NCBI GenBank assembly: GCA_022822265.1
Contig: JAJECA010000031.1
Coordinates: 1-54,282, forward strand
Source: Acidimicrobiia bacterium
GTDB taxonomy: Bacteria > Actinomycetota > Acidimicrobiia > Acidimicrobiales > Bin134
DNA: 54,282 nt
Direction: 5' to 3'
The notes below the pieces were generated by a model. That model did no database searches. It was given only the letters and a program-made list of their open reading frames with translations, and was not told the origin of the DNA. Both the position numbers and the translations under genes were made by a program. Below, piece by piece: positions 8,560-17,071 of this stretch (the first letter of the stretch is position 1; each line of letters opens with the position of its first letter).

Positions 8560-9519
8560 ATGACCAATCGCCAGCGCTGGTTCCGCATTGGGTCGTTGGC
8601 CGTGGCCGTCGCTTTTGCTGTTTCGATGGCTGGTTCCTCGGCTGGCGGACAGGCCCCCGATGAGCGAGATGCGCTGATTGCCCGTCAACAGGCGCTGATC
8701 GACGAGCAGGAGACACTGATCACCGCCCAAGAAGCGCTGCTCAACGAGTACCGATGCCGGTTCGCCATCGACACCCAGCTAGTGCCCAACGGCTGCCCTG
8801 AACAGGCCCGACCCACACCTACACCCACCGCCACGCCTACCCCGACTGCGTCACCCACAGCCACTCCTACCGCCACTGCAACTCCAACCCCGACCGCCAC
8901 TGCAACACCGACTCCGACCGCTCTGCCTGATCCGACCATCCCCGCAGGCACCACCGAGGAGCAGTGGGAGCAACTCCGCCAGTGCAATTCCAACGGCAAC
9001 TACCAGCACGCCAACCCCAACGGAATCCACTTCGGTGCCTACGAGTTCAGACAAACCAGCTGGGATGACCTGGCCCGGCGCCACTATCCCCAACTGGTCG
9101 GCGTCAATCCCCGTGACGCCGCTCCTGCCGACCAAGACCGCATGGCCTACGCCCTCTACGAAGAGAGGGGTTGGGCGCCGTGGCCCAGTTGCGGACCATC
9201 GCCGGAAGGCACCACCCCTACTGATACAACCGAGTTCCCGCCCATCCCAGCAGGCACCACCCAGGCGCAGTGGGACCATCTCATCTGGTGCGAATCCCAA
9301 GGCAACTATCGGGCCTATAACCCAGTCGGGCCATACCTGGGAGCCTTTCAGTTCAACCAGCCGACCTGGAATGGGGTGGCGGGCCGCCACTTCCCTCACT
9401 TGGTAGGGGTCGACCCCCGAGACGCGGCCCCCATCGACCAACACCGCATGGCCTACGCCCTCTACGAGGAGCGGGGATGGCAGCCATGGCCCTACTGCAC
9501 CTCGGCTTTCCGGCAGTAG
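8560..9519 (+). CDS. secreted protein with two Rpf-like (transglycosylase-like) domains
   Basis: 319 residues from the ATG at 8560, which follows GAGGGGACAAGG. Residues 1-31 form a signal peptide. Residues 34-65 form a short coiled coil (RDALIARQQALIDEQ). Residues 84-121 are a Thr/Pro/Ala linker suited to spanning the cell wall. Two tandem resuscitation-factor-like domains follow at about 127-211 and 229-313, 102 residues apart and highly alike (both end MAYALYEERGW-PWP-C). The second has the catalytic Glu245 in CESQGNY. The first has CNSNGNY, so Glu is replaced by Asn143 and it is probably inactive. It should bind or cut peptidoglycan outside the cell and influence wall remodelling or regrowth. 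It begins 13 nt after the dioxygenase gene. Confidence 0.85.
   Translation: MTNRQRWFRIGSLAVAVAFAVSMAGSSAGGQAPDERDALIARQQALIDEQETLITAQEALLNEYRCRFAIDTQLVPNGCPEQARPTPTPTATPTPTASPTATPTATATPTPTATATPTPTALPDPTIPAGTTEEQWEQLRQCNSNGNYQHANPNGIHFGAYEFRQTSWDDLARRHYPQLVGVNPRDAAPADQDRMAYALYEERGWAPWPSCGPSPEGTTPTDTTEFPPIPAGTTQAQWDHLIWCESQGNYRAYNPVGPYLGAFQFNQPTWNGVAGRHFPHLVGVDPRDAAPIDQHRMAYALYEERGWQPWPYCTSAFRQ
8812..8922 (+). repeat. low-complexity Thr-Pro-Ala codon repeat
   Basis: Irregular repeats of ACC/ACT-CCN-ACN-GCN codons encode the linker of the Rpf-like protein (residues 85-121). The near-repetitive DNA could expand or contract by slippage and change linker length between strains. Confidence 0.8.
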
Positions 9520-9575
9520 CTCCTGGCCGCTAGACACATATCTGCCACCCCGCCAGCAGACACAGGAGGCCGCGA

Positions 9576-10523
9576 ATGCGAGGGATGAGAATCGGGGCTA
9601 TGGCCGCCGAAGGCACCGGCGACCCGCCGGTGCCGGGGATGAGCGGGCCTCCCGGACTGGATGAGATTACCGAGAACGCTCAGCGGTTCGAGGCGCTGGG
9701 GCTGGACACGGCATGGATTGCCAACATCGAGATCGACGCCGTCACCGCATCGGCGGTGGTGGGCACTGCCACCAGCCGCATCGAGATCGCCACCGGGGTG
9801 ACCCCCACCCCCATGCGCCACCCCTTCGCCCTGGCCCAGCAGGCCGCCACCGCTCAAGCGGCCTGCGGCGGGCGTTTCACCTTGGGAATCGGCCTGTGCC
9901 ACCAGGGCATGGTGGAAAACCTGATGGGCCTGTCCTACGCCCGGCCGGCCCGCCAGATGAAGGAGTACCTGGAGATCGCCGGCCCCATGCTGCGAGGCGA
10001 GGGCATGAATTACGAGGGCGAGATCTACACCACCCGCTGGCGGGGCCTGTCGCATGCCCCTCCCACCGAGATCATCGTGGCCGCCATGGGGCCGATCATG
10101 TTGGGTCACGCCGGGCGGCTGGCCAGCGGCACCTTTGTGTGGGCCACAGGGCCCAACACGCTGGCCGACTACGTGGTACCCACCATAGGTGCGGCGGCCG
10201 CAGACGCCGGGCGTCCCCAGCCGAGGGTGGCAGCCGGATTTCCCATCTCGGTGGTCGACGACGCCACCGCTGGCTATGAGGCTGCGGCCCGCACCTTTGC
10301 CCACTACAAGGACATCCCCTCCTATCGAGGAATGCTCGACCGCGAGGGCAAGCCCGGCGTGGAGGACTTGGCCATCACCGGTGACGAGGCCGCGGTGACT
10401 GCGCAACTGGAGCGAGTCCGCGACGCCGGAGTCACCGACCTCGTGGCCTTCATCTACGACACCGACGACCAATCCCGAGCCCGCACCGAGGCTCTATTGG
10501 GCGAACTGTCCGGAGACAGCTGA
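9576..10523 (+). CDS. LLM-class F420-dependent oxidoreductase
   Basis: 315 residues. The start is fixed by AGGAGG seven bases upstream of the ATG. The luciferase-like monooxygenase fold is seen in MRIGAMAAEG at the N-terminus, TSRIEIATGVTPTPMRHPF at about 68-86 and GRFTLGIGLCHQGMVE near 105-120. The closest known groups are actinobacterial TIM-barrel enzymes using coenzyme F420 (methylene-tetrahydromethanopterin reductase-like); FMN use cannot be excluded. Length is normal, with no extra domain. It stands alone, 56 nt after the Rpf-like gene, and converges with the small gene at 10526. Substrate unknown. Confidence 0.85.
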   Translation: MRGMRIGAMAAEGTGDPPVPGMSGPPGLDEITENAQRFEALGLDTAWIANIEIDAVTASAVVGTATSRIEIATGVTPTPMRHPFALAQQAATAQAACGGRFTLGIGLCHQGMVENLMGLSYARPARQMKEYLEIAGPMLRGEGMNYEGEIYTTRWRGLSHAPPTEIIVAAMGPIMLGHAGRLASGTFVWATGPNTLADYVVPTIGAAAADAGRPQPRVAAGFPISVVDDATAGYEAAARTFAHYKDIPSYRGMLDREGKPGVEDLAITGDEAAVTAQLERVRDAGVTDLVAFIYDTDDQSRARTEALLGELSGDS

Positions 10524-10525
10524 GT

Positions 10526-10798
10526 TCAACTCGACGCAAGCAGGGCGATATAGGGCTCGGGGTTGCCGATCCAGCGCAGGGCCCGCAATTCCTCAGCAGT
10601 GAGACTCCCCCTCAGCACCGCGTGGAGCTCCTCTAAGGGCGCCTCGAGCGTGGCCGCCGGGGGCATCCGATCGGCCACCCCCACGATCCGGGTCTCGTCG
10701 CCGAAGCGCAGAACCAGCCCTCGCAAACCGGCCTCGACAATGCGTCGACCAAATTCGACGGCCAGCTCCTCAAACTCCGGGCTTGTCGGGGCCTTCAA
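10526..10798 (-). CDS. hypothetical protein, 90 residues
   Basis: Not recognised. It starts at a TTG that overlaps the stop of the upstream amidohydrolase (TTGA), so it looks translationally coupled and dependent on that gene. The product is a soluble, acidic, mostly helical protein with no cysteines, no signal peptide and no membrane segment. The middle, RFGDETRIVGVADRMPP, could be a short beta hairpin, and the C-terminal half, LTAEELRALRWIG, is probably helical. Its position suggests a small partner or accessory to the amidohydrolase cluster, but nothing in the sequence proves it. Confidence 0.55.
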   Translation of the reverse strand: MKAPTSPEFEELAVEFGRRIVEAGLRGLVLRFGDETRIVGVADRMPPAATLEAPLEELHAVLRGSLTAEELRALRWIGNPEPYIALLASS

Positions 10799-12036
10799 AC
10801 CGCTGCTCGGTCCCGCAACTCAGCGGCGGAGGGGAGGTCCAGGCCCAGCATCCGGATGGCGTTGTCCCGGCATATGGCATCCACCTCGGGCTGGGTGAGG
10901 TGGCTCATCTGCGAGGCCAGCAGCTCCTTAGAGTGCGGCCAAGTGGAGTCGGAGTGGGGGTAGTCGGTCTCGGTGGTGATGGTCTCTAGGCCGATGGCGT
11001 CAATGTTGGCCAGACCCACCTTGTCGTCGAAGAAGCACACGAACACGTGGTCCCGGAAATAGGTGGACGGCGGCTCGGGCACCTTGTCGGCCACCCCGCC
11101 CCAGGCGGCGTTCTCCTTCCACACCACGTCCACCCGGTCCAAGATGTACGGCAGCCAACCCATCTGCCCCTCGGAGTAGGCCACTTTGAGGCCACCGAAG
11201 CGCGCGAACACGCCCGACATCAGAAAGTCCACCAGCGAGTAGGTGGCGTTGGAGTGAACCAGCGCCGAGCCCACCGCGCCAGGGGCGTCGGGCGAGGTGG
11301 ACACCATCTTCGAGGACGACCCGATGTGCATGCACACCACGGTGGCCGTCTCCTCGCAGGCCGCGAAGAACGGGTCCCAGTACCCGGAGTGGATCGACGG
11401 CAAGCCCAGGTTGGGCGGAATCTCCGAAAAGCACACCGCCCGCACGCCCCGCTCGGCGTTGCGCCGGACCTCGGCCGCGGCCAACTCCACGTCCCACAGC
11501 GGGATGAGACACAGCGGGATCAGTCGCCCGCCGCTCTCACCGCACCACTCCTCCACCATCCAGTCGTTGTAGGCCTGCACGCACAACAAGGCCAGATCCA
11601 TGTCGGAGGCCTCGGCGAAGGCCTGGCCGCAGAACCGGGGGAACGACGGGAAGCACAGCGAGGCGTCCACGTGGCCGATGTCCATGTCGGCCAGCCGGGG
11701 TGCCACCTGCCATGCGCCGGGTTGCATCTCCTCGAAGGTGATGCCCACCATCTGGAGCTCGTCGCGCGGGAAGGTCACTGCCGAATGGGTGCGGACCATT
11801 GGGTAGTGAAGATCCTCGTAGTACCAGTACGAGGTGGGCCGGCCCACGCCCTCGGTCCACGAGAACACACCGCCCACATAGGAGATCTCACACGGGGCGG
11901 TCACCACCCGGGGGCCGATGTCGGCGAATCGAGAAGGCAGCCGGGACTGCCACACATGAGGCGGCTCGATTACGTGGTCGTCTACCGAGATGATGGGGGG
12001 AATCTCGATGGCCGACTCAGCCGCCGACACAGTCAT
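10795..12036 (-). CDS. amidohydrolase family protein (amidohydrolase_2/ACMSD-like), paralogue 1
   Basis: 413 residues with a TIM-barrel metal hydrolase or decarboxylase fold. Metal-site features are IISVDDHVIEPP (Asp19, Asp20, His21, a D-x-H version of the usual HxH), a barrel-strand His in VVCMHIGSSS and the late Asp in TETDYPHSDSTWP. The gene at 15369 shares all three blocks and the run NAERG...PSIHS...W..., so they are paralogues. Family members decarboxylate or hydrolyse aromatic or lactone intermediates. Its ATG overlaps the P450 stop by 1 nt (TAATG), and a small gene is coupled to its end. Cytosolic; the substrate may be a P450 product (inference). Confidence 0.85.
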   Translation of the reverse strand: MTVSAAESAIEIPPIISVDDHVIEPPHVWQSRLPSRFADIGPRVVTAPCEISYVGGVFSWTEGVGRPTSYWYYEDLHYPMVRTHSAVTFPRDELQMVGITFEEMQPGAWQVAPRLADMDIGHVDASLCFPSFPRFCGQAFAEASDMDLALLCVQAYNDWMVEEWCGESGGRLIPLCLIPLWDVELAAAEVRRNAERGVRAVCFSEIPPNLGLPSIHSGYWDPFFAACEETATVVCMHIGSSSKMVSTSPDAPGAVGSALVHSNATYSLVDFLMSGVFARFGGLKVAYSEGQMGWLPYILDRVDVVWKENAAWGGVADKVPEPPSTYFRDHVFVCFFDDKVGLANIDAIGLETITTETDYPHSDSTWPHSKELLASQMSHLTQPEVDAICRDNAIRMLGLDLPSAAELRDRAAV

Positions 12037-13271
12037 TACTGCACCGTGATGGGGAACATTCCCAAAGCGCCATCGCCCTCGGTCTCGCTTCGGGTGAACT
12101 CCACAAACAAGCGCTCCAGACCGCGGGTGAACGCGCCGGGACGGAAGCTGGGCTCATAGAAGGGCTCCAGGCTCATGTCTGGAATCCGGCGCGTCAGCTC
12201 TTCGAACATCACCTTCAGTTCTAGTCGGGCCAGCGACGCCCCCAGGCAGAAGTGGGTGCCGAATCCAAAGGAAACGTGGTGGCGGGCATCGCGCCGCACA
12301 TTCAGTTCGTCGGGATTCTCAAACGCCTCCGGATCGCGGTTGGCCGAGGCGTACATCAACAGCACCTGATCGCCCTCGTTGAGGGTCTTGCCGTGTAACT
12401 CGTGGGTGGCGGTCACGGTGCGGCGCATGTTCAAGATGGGCGACACGTAGCGAATGAACTCCTCCACCGCGGTCTCACCGATCACCTCAGGCTCGTCGAT
12501 GAGGATCTGGCGCTGGTCGGGACTCTCCATGAGCGCCAGGCAGGTGGTGCCGATCACCGTGCGGGTGGTTTCGGCCCCGCCGTCGAGCACCAGGAGCACC
12601 TCGTGCATGATGTCGTCGTCGCTCAGCGGCTGGCCGTCCAGCTCCTTGTGGCACCACATGGAGATGAGGTCGTCTTGGGGGTCGGCCTTGCGCTTCTGCA
12701 CCAGCTCGTAGGTGACGCCGATCCACTCTTCGATGGCCCGCTCACCTTGAATGGTGTGGAAATGGGGACCGCCGCCGCCCTGCATGGTGGCCTCCGACCA
12801 GTGCATGACTCGGGGCCACATTTCGGGGGGATACCCCAGCCGCTCGCCGATCATGTACGCCGGCAGCGGGGCGGCCAGGTCGTACACCACGTCGCACCAC
12901 CCCCGGGGTGCCACCCGGTCGATCAGCTCGGTCACCACCGCTCTGATCTTGTCCTCCTGCTTGCGTACCGCCCGGGGGGTGAACTCCCGGGCCACTAGCA
13001 TCCGCTGACGCTGGTGGTCGGGGTCATCCATGTTGATCATGGAGTCGGACATCTCGATCTTGGGGCGGCTGCCCGAAGCCGAGCTGTAGAGGCCGGTGTT
13101 CTTCTCCACCGCCAACAGGTCGGCGTGGCGGGATATCCCCCAGATCTCGTTCTTGGCGTCCCAGTACACCGGTTCGTTCTCCCGCAGCCATTCATAGACC
13201 GGGAAGGGATCTTGGGCGTACATGTACCCGTCCAACAGATCGACGGACTTGGTCACCTCAGCAGTCGCCAT
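12036..13271 (-). CDS. cytochrome P450
   Basis: 411 residues, a soluble bacterial P450. The heme-binding loop HHVSFGFGTHFCLGASLARLE places the axial thiolate at Cys342, and the I-helix oxygen-activating motif is LDGGAETTR. An ExxR motif is expected in the K helix around EEFIRY. The N-terminal DPFPVYEWLRENEPVYWDA and the overall wording resemble the CYP125/CYP142-like sterol and fatty-chain hydroxylases, but I would not name a subfamily. Electrons could come from the 3Fe-4S ferredoxin and reductase encoded at 48-49.5 kb. It lies between sod and an amidohydrolase on the same strand and has no strong ribosome site. Confidence 0.92.
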   Translation of the reverse strand: MATAEVTKSVDLLDGYMYAQDPFPVYEWLRENEPVYWDAKNEIWGISRHADLLAVEKNTGLYSSASGSRPKIEMSDSMINMDDPDHQRQRMLVAREFTPRAVRKQEDKIRAVVTELIDRVAPRGWCDVVYDLAAPLPAYMIGERLGYPPEMWPRVMHWSEATMQGGGGPHFHTIQGERAIEEWIGVTYELVQKRKADPQDDLISMWCHKELDGQPLSDDDIMHEVLLVLDGGAETTRTVIGTTCLALMESPDQRQILIDEPEVIGETAVEEFIRYVSPILNMRRTVTATHELHGKTLNEGDQVLLMYASANRDPEAFENPDELNVRRDARHHVSFGFGTHFCLGASLARLELKVMFEELTRRIPDMSLEPFYEPSFRPGAFTRGLERLFVEFTRSETEGDGALGMFPITVQ

Positions 13272-13273
13272 AA

Positions 13274-13347
13274 GCGGCGATGGTAGTGGGCGCGCTCCGG
13301 TCAGTCGGAAGCGGCGATGGTAGTGGGCGCGCTCCGGTCAGTCGGAA
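13274..13347. repeat. perfect 37-bp tandem direct duplication
   Basis: Bases 13274-13310 are repeated exactly at 13311-13347. The right copy contains the last codons and stop of the superoxide dismutase gene; the left copy lies in the sod-P450 spacer, next to the P450 start codon. It therefore looks like a recent slippage duplication of the sod 3' end. It creates a second copy of the terminal codons but leaves the dismutase reading frame intact. Confidence 0.95.
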
Positions 13348-13922
13348 GCGAGGTTCTCGGCGGCGAACTCCCAGTTGATCAGGTGGTCCAAGAACGCCTC
13401 CACATAGGCGGCCCGGGCGTTCTGGTAGTCGAGGTAGTAGGCGTGCTCCCACACGTCCACCACCAGCAGAGCCCGGCGATCTTCCAGCAGGGGCAGATCG
13501 GCGTTGGAGGTCTGCACGATGTCGAGCCTGCCGTTGTCGGCTACCAGCCAGGTCCAGCCGGAGCCGAACAACCCCACGGCCGCATCGGCGAACTGGCGGC
13601 GGAACTCGTCGGTGGAGCCGAATGACTCCTCAATGGCCGCCCGAACGGGCCCCGAAGGAGCGCCGCCCCCTTCTGGGCTCATCGAATGCCAGTAAAAGGT
13701 GTGGTTCCATATCTGGGCTGCGTTGTTGAAGATCGCGCCCTCGGCCCCCAAAACCACCTTCTCGAGTTCGGCGCCCTCCCACTGGGTGCCGCTGGTCAGG
13801 CGGTTCAGGTTGGCCACATAGCCGGCGTGGTGCCGCTCATAGTGGAAGCTCACGGTCTCGGCGCTCACATACGGTTCGAGCGCGCTCTGCGGGTACGGAA
13901 GGGGAGGAAGCTCAAACGCCAT
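13338..13922 (-). CDS. sodB: superoxide dismutase, Fe-type
   Basis: 194 residues, the normal size of Fe/Mn superoxide dismutases, which convert superoxide to oxygen and hydrogen peroxide. Metal ligands are His27 (SFHYERHH), His74 (NHTFYW), Asp156 and His160 (DVWEHAYYLDY). The order FNNAAQIWNHTFYW, with Gln70 four residues before His74, is characteristic of iron enzymes; Mn enzymes carry that Gln later, so Fe is inferred. No signal peptide: cytosolic. The start overlaps the upstream amidohydrolase by 11 nt, an unusual setting for sod, perhaps to protect an oxygen-sensitive metal enzyme or a P450 reaction. Its 3' end is the source of the 37-bp duplication. Confidence 0.93.
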   Translation of the reverse strand: MAFELPPLPYPQSALEPYVSAETVSFHYERHHAGYVANLNRLTSGTQWEGAELEKVVLGAEGAIFNNAAQIWNHTFYWHSMSPEGGGAPSGPVRAAIEESFGSTDEFRRQFADAAVGLFGSGWTWLVADNGRLDIVQTSNADLPLLEDRRALLVVDVWEHAYYLDYQNARAAYVEAFLDHLINWEFAAENLASD

Positions 13923-15321
13923 AACGGGCTATTACGGTACCGGCAAAAAATTCGGGATTGATAGCCGTATACATCCGATACGGGTTGTCGAACACAAACG
14001 CCCGGAAATCGGCGTCGGTGATCAGCCCCTCTTCCACCAGACCGTGGGCCTCGTCCATGATCGAGCTGACATCGGTCACGTCCCAGTGGCCGATGTCGGA
14101 GGAGAACACCGCATTGAGCTTCACGCCGCAGGGGTTGGCCGGGCCGAAGGCCACATGCACCCCCCGGTCGTCGGCTTCGCACCCGAAGTAGAGAGAAGAC
14201 GCGAACGACTCGGCGATTTCCTCGTCGGAGCTCACTCCCAGTCGGGTCCACTCGTCGGGCTCTTCCGGCGTTCCCCCGTGGATGGGCATGCCGTGGGCAT
14301 ACGATGCCAGATCGTCACCGAGGATCTCCCGAAAATCCCCGCCGTAGCGCTCGAAGTACCGGCCCAGCTCATCGAGGTCGAGGAGAGCGGGGTCGAAGTT
14401 GCGCTGGATGGCCTCCCAGCTGCGCTTCTCCCAGTGCTCGATGATGTCGCACAAGAGCTGGGTGCCCCACGACACGCCGCACTCCAGGAACACGAACGGA
14501 AGCTCGGGAATGCGCCGGGTGACCCCGCCCAAGAACAAGGCCTTGCACAGCTCATACATCAGGGCTTGGAACTGGCCGATGTGATTGGCGGTGTAGCTGG
14601 ACACAAAAGTGTGGATGCCGGGGCGAAAAGCCAAGCCGCCGTGGAAGGTGGCGGCAAAGCCGAGCTCTACGCAGCGGCGCCACACCGGGTCGTAGTCGTA
14701 GGCCGAGTCCAGGCCATAGCAGTCGAACCAGTGGTGCTGGCCCGGCCACAGCCACCCCGACCGGGTCTGCTGGTCGGGCTCGTCGATGGGCCGCATCACT
14801 CCCTCGGCGAACACCACCACCTTCAGGTCCAGCGCAGCACAGTGCTCCAGTTCGGCAATGGCCTCGTCGGGGGTGTGAGCGGGGATGATCCCAGCCATGG
14901 CCATGCGATCGGAATAGGGGTTGTAAACGTCGGCGTAGAACTCGTTGAAGGCTCGGCACAGGCCAGTGCGGTAGCCGGTGTCTTCCACCGCGCAGCTGGT
15001 GAGGGTGTTGGTGGGGTAGAGCACCGAATAGTCGATGCCCACCTCGGGCAGGCGCTCATAGAGCAGGGCGGGAAGCATGGCGGTGGCCCGGTCCAGCACG
15101 TTGGCGGTGTGCGTGCCCCACCAAGCCCCCTGCGGCGACCGGTTTCGGCGGCGCTCGTCAATGCTGCGGGCCTTCTGCGAGTTGCGCATGGGAAGACCCT
15201 CCGACAGGTATCGCCCATACAAATCGGCCCCCAGCACTCGCTCCAGGTGGGGCTGTTGGGCCGCGGTTATCTCCAGCACATGGCCATCGGCATCGATCAC
15301 CGGGTGGCCGAACCGGCTCAA
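13912..15321 (-). CDS. amidohydrolase family protein (amidohydrolase_2), divergent
   Basis: 469 residues, longer than its two neighbours of the same superfamily. The N-terminal metal motif is VIDADGHVLE (D-x-D-x-x-H). Further blocks are DYSVLYPTNTL, a barrel His in AATFHGGLAF and the C-terminal NAVFSSDIGHWDVTD, which carries the late Asp. The start is a TTG with GGAGA eight bases upstream. It is clearly less similar to the genes at 10795 and 15369 than those are to each other. It probably acts on a ring-cleavage or carboxylated intermediate of the same pathway. It overlaps sod by 11 nt and follows the amidohydrolase at 15369 by 47 nt on the same strand. Confidence 0.82.
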   Translation of the reverse strand: MSRFGHPVIDADGHVLEITAAQQPHLERVLGADLYGRYLSEGLPMRNSQKARSIDERRRNRSPQGAWWGTHTANVLDRATAMLPALLYERLPEVGIDYSVLYPTNTLTSCAVEDTGYRTGLCRAFNEFYADVYNPYSDRMAMAGIIPAHTPDEAIAELEHCAALDLKVVVFAEGVMRPIDEPDQQTRSGWLWPGQHHWFDCYGLDSAYDYDPVWRRCVELGFAATFHGGLAFRPGIHTFVSSYTANHIGQFQALMYELCKALFLGGVTRRIPELPFVFLECGVSWGTQLLCDIIEHWEKRSWEAIQRNFDPALLDLDELGRYFERYGGDFREILGDDLASYAHGMPIHGGTPEEPDEWTRLGVSSDEEIAESFASSLYFGCEADDRGVHVAFGPANPCGVKLNAVFSSDIGHWDVTDVSSIMDEAHGLVEEGLITDADFRAFVFDNPYRMYTAINPEFFAGTVIARYGV

Positions 15322-15368
15322 CGCAGTCTCCGCGTCACATCAAGCAGTGAGCCGCAACCGATCTTGGT

Positions 15369-16589
15369 CTACGGGAGGCAAACGTCGGGCAGCGGATGAC
15401 GGAACAGCCGAGCCGCATTCTCATGGGTGAGCTTGCGGATCACGTCATCGCTCAGGTGTCCCAGCTTGGACTCCAGGGTGTCCTGGCATTCAGGCCAGGT
15501 GGAGTCGGCGTGGGGATAGTCGGTTTCCACCATCGTGTGGTCGAGGTTCATCGCGATGACCGCGTCGATAGACGACGGGTCGTTGATGGTGCAGTAGTAG
15601 AAGTTGCGCATCAGCACCTCGTGGGGGCCGATGTCGGTGCCGCCGGGCCACACTCCACGCCCGTGACCGGAGATCTCAATCTGATGCTTGAGCCGGTCGT
15701 ACATGATGGGCACCCAGCCGCAGCCTCCCTCCGACATCGCGATCTTGATGTTGGGATAGCGCACCGGGATGCCCGACCACACCCAGTCGGCCGCGGCCGC
15801 ATAGGCGTGCATCTGGAACATGGTGGCCCCAACACCAATGGGCGGTCCGCCGGGGTCTGTCGGCATGACGTGGCCCGACGATGCCACGTGCAGGCAGATC
15901 ACTGTGTCGGTCTCCTCGCACGCCTTCCACACCGGCTCCCACCATTCGCTGTGGATGGACGGCAGATCGATGTTGTGGGGAATCTCCGGCAGCGTGACGG
16001 CCACGAAACCCCGCTCGGCGTTGCGGCGGATCTCGGCGGCGGCCAGATCGGCATCCTTCAGCCAGGTGATGCCCATGGGGATGATGCGCTCGGGGTACGA
16101 GCCCCACCACTCCTCATACACCCAGTCGTTGAACGCACGGGTCACCGCCAAGCCCAACTCGGGATCAGAGCAGTCGGAGTAAACCCGGCCGCAGAAGCCA
16201 GTGATCTGGCTGGGGAAGCAGATCGATGCCCAGATGCCGCCCAGATCCATGTCGGGGATGCGGGCGTGGATGTCCCAAGAGCCCCGTCGCATGTCGGAGA
16301 AGCGGGCGGGCTCAATGGTGAAGTCGTTGCGGTCGGCCCTTCCCACCAGGGCGTTCAAGCCGAGTTGGGCGTAGATCTGACCGTCGAACTCCCAATGCTG
16401 TCCCCCATCGTCGCCCTCGACCACCTTCGGCGCCCGATCGGCGAACCGGGCGGGGACCCTGCCCTCGAACAGCCAGGGGGGCTCCACAAGGTGGTCGTCA
16501 ACCGAGATGAGCGTGTAGCGGACGCGCTGGGGCTCGGGGTCGGGAAGCAGCAGATCGCTGGGCTTCTCGTGGATATCGACGATGGTCAT
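15369..16589 (-). CDS. amidohydrolase family protein, paralogue 2
   Basis: 406 residues. It matches the gene at 10795 in every diagnostic block: ISVDDHLVEPPWLFEGRVP at the N-terminus, NAERGFVAVTLPEIPHN and LPSIHSEWWEPVWKACEET in the middle, the barrel His in ICLHVASSGH, and VETDYPHADSTWPECQ with the late metal Asp. The two are therefore probably duplicates specialised for related substrates in one pathway. It is the first gene of a minus-strand run (this gene, amidohydrolase, sod, P450, amidohydrolase, small gene). The promoter should lie in the 100 bp upstream of its ATG, where I can point to no specific motif. Confidence 0.85.
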   Translation of the reverse strand: MTIVDIHEKPSDLLLPDPEPQRVRYTLISVDDHLVEPPWLFEGRVPARFADRAPKVVEGDDGGQHWEFDGQIYAQLGLNALVGRADRNDFTIEPARFSDMRRGSWDIHARIPDMDLGGIWASICFPSQITGFCGRVYSDCSDPELGLAVTRAFNDWVYEEWWGSYPERIIPMGITWLKDADLAAAEIRRNAERGFVAVTLPEIPHNIDLPSIHSEWWEPVWKACEETDTVICLHVASSGHVMPTDPGGPPIGVGATMFQMHAYAAAADWVWSGIPVRYPNIKIAMSEGGCGWVPIMYDRLKHQIEISGHGRGVWPGGTDIGPHEVLMRNFYYCTINDPSSIDAVIAMNLDHTMVETDYPHADSTWPECQDTLESKLGHLSDDVIRKLTHENAARLFRHPLPDVCLP

Positions 16590-16693
16590 GGTCGAAGCCT
16601 ACGACGCTCAGCGCGACCAGTGCTATAAGCCAGCCCCTTCAAGCCCGGTTTCTGCGCTCTTGGCGATGCCTGGGTGAATCGGTGCAGGCTGGA

Positions 16694-17071
16694 TCAGTCG
16701 AGGCCTGCGGCCCGGAATGCTCGGCTGAGCAACGGTGGGACCTCCCCCACCGCGGCGTCTTCCATGTCTTCCTCTATCGTCTCCTCCATATCGGGAAGCC
16801 TGAAAACCTCTGGAGGATTGGAAGAGGAATCGTCCACCAGCACCAGCTCTGGTTCAAATTCCGACTCCTCGAATGGGGTCCGCAAATCCGCCAGGGTCCA
16901 GCCCAACGGCACCACAACCGCATCGGCATGGTGCCGGCATAGCGGCACACCGGCGATGCCAGTGTCGTCTTGGATGTCGATCAACTGCGCCGACAAGTCC
17001 CGGGCGTTGATCAACAGGATTGCCGTAGCAAGTTCGCCGCATGTCGATCGCGCACAAAACCTTGGCGACAT
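16694..17071 (-). CDS. DUF3499-like small protein
   Basis: 125 residues from the ATG at 17071 (a TTG two codons earlier is also open). The N-terminus MSPRFCARSTCGELATAIL and the block PLCRHHADAVVVPLGW follow the pattern of the actinobacterial DUF3499 family: C-x4-C, then C-x2-H before P-x-G-W, probably a zinc-binding knuckle. The C-terminal half is strongly acidic and low in complexity. In mycobacteria the family gene lies near a phosphomannomutase gene; here a phosphomannomutase is 2 kb away on the same strand, separated by two plus-strand genes. Function unknown. Family assignment is from memory of the pattern and is moderate. Confidence 0.6.
   Translation of the reverse strand: MSPRFCARSTCGELATAILLINARDLSAQLIDIQDDTGIAGVPLCRHHADAVVVPLGWTLADLRTPFEESEFEPELVLVDDSSSNPPEVFRLPDMEETIEEDMEDAAVGEVPPLLSRAFRAAGLD

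Noticed and set aside
8812..8922. Repetitive DNA considered as CRISPR-like or tandem regulatory repeat
   Set aside because: It is in frame, irregular and explained by the Thr/Pro linker; no spacers.
14044..15399. 451-codon plus-strand frame across the amidohydrolase region
   Set aside because: Mirror of the real minus-strand amidohydrolase; low-complexity Val/Gly/His-rich product and no motif.
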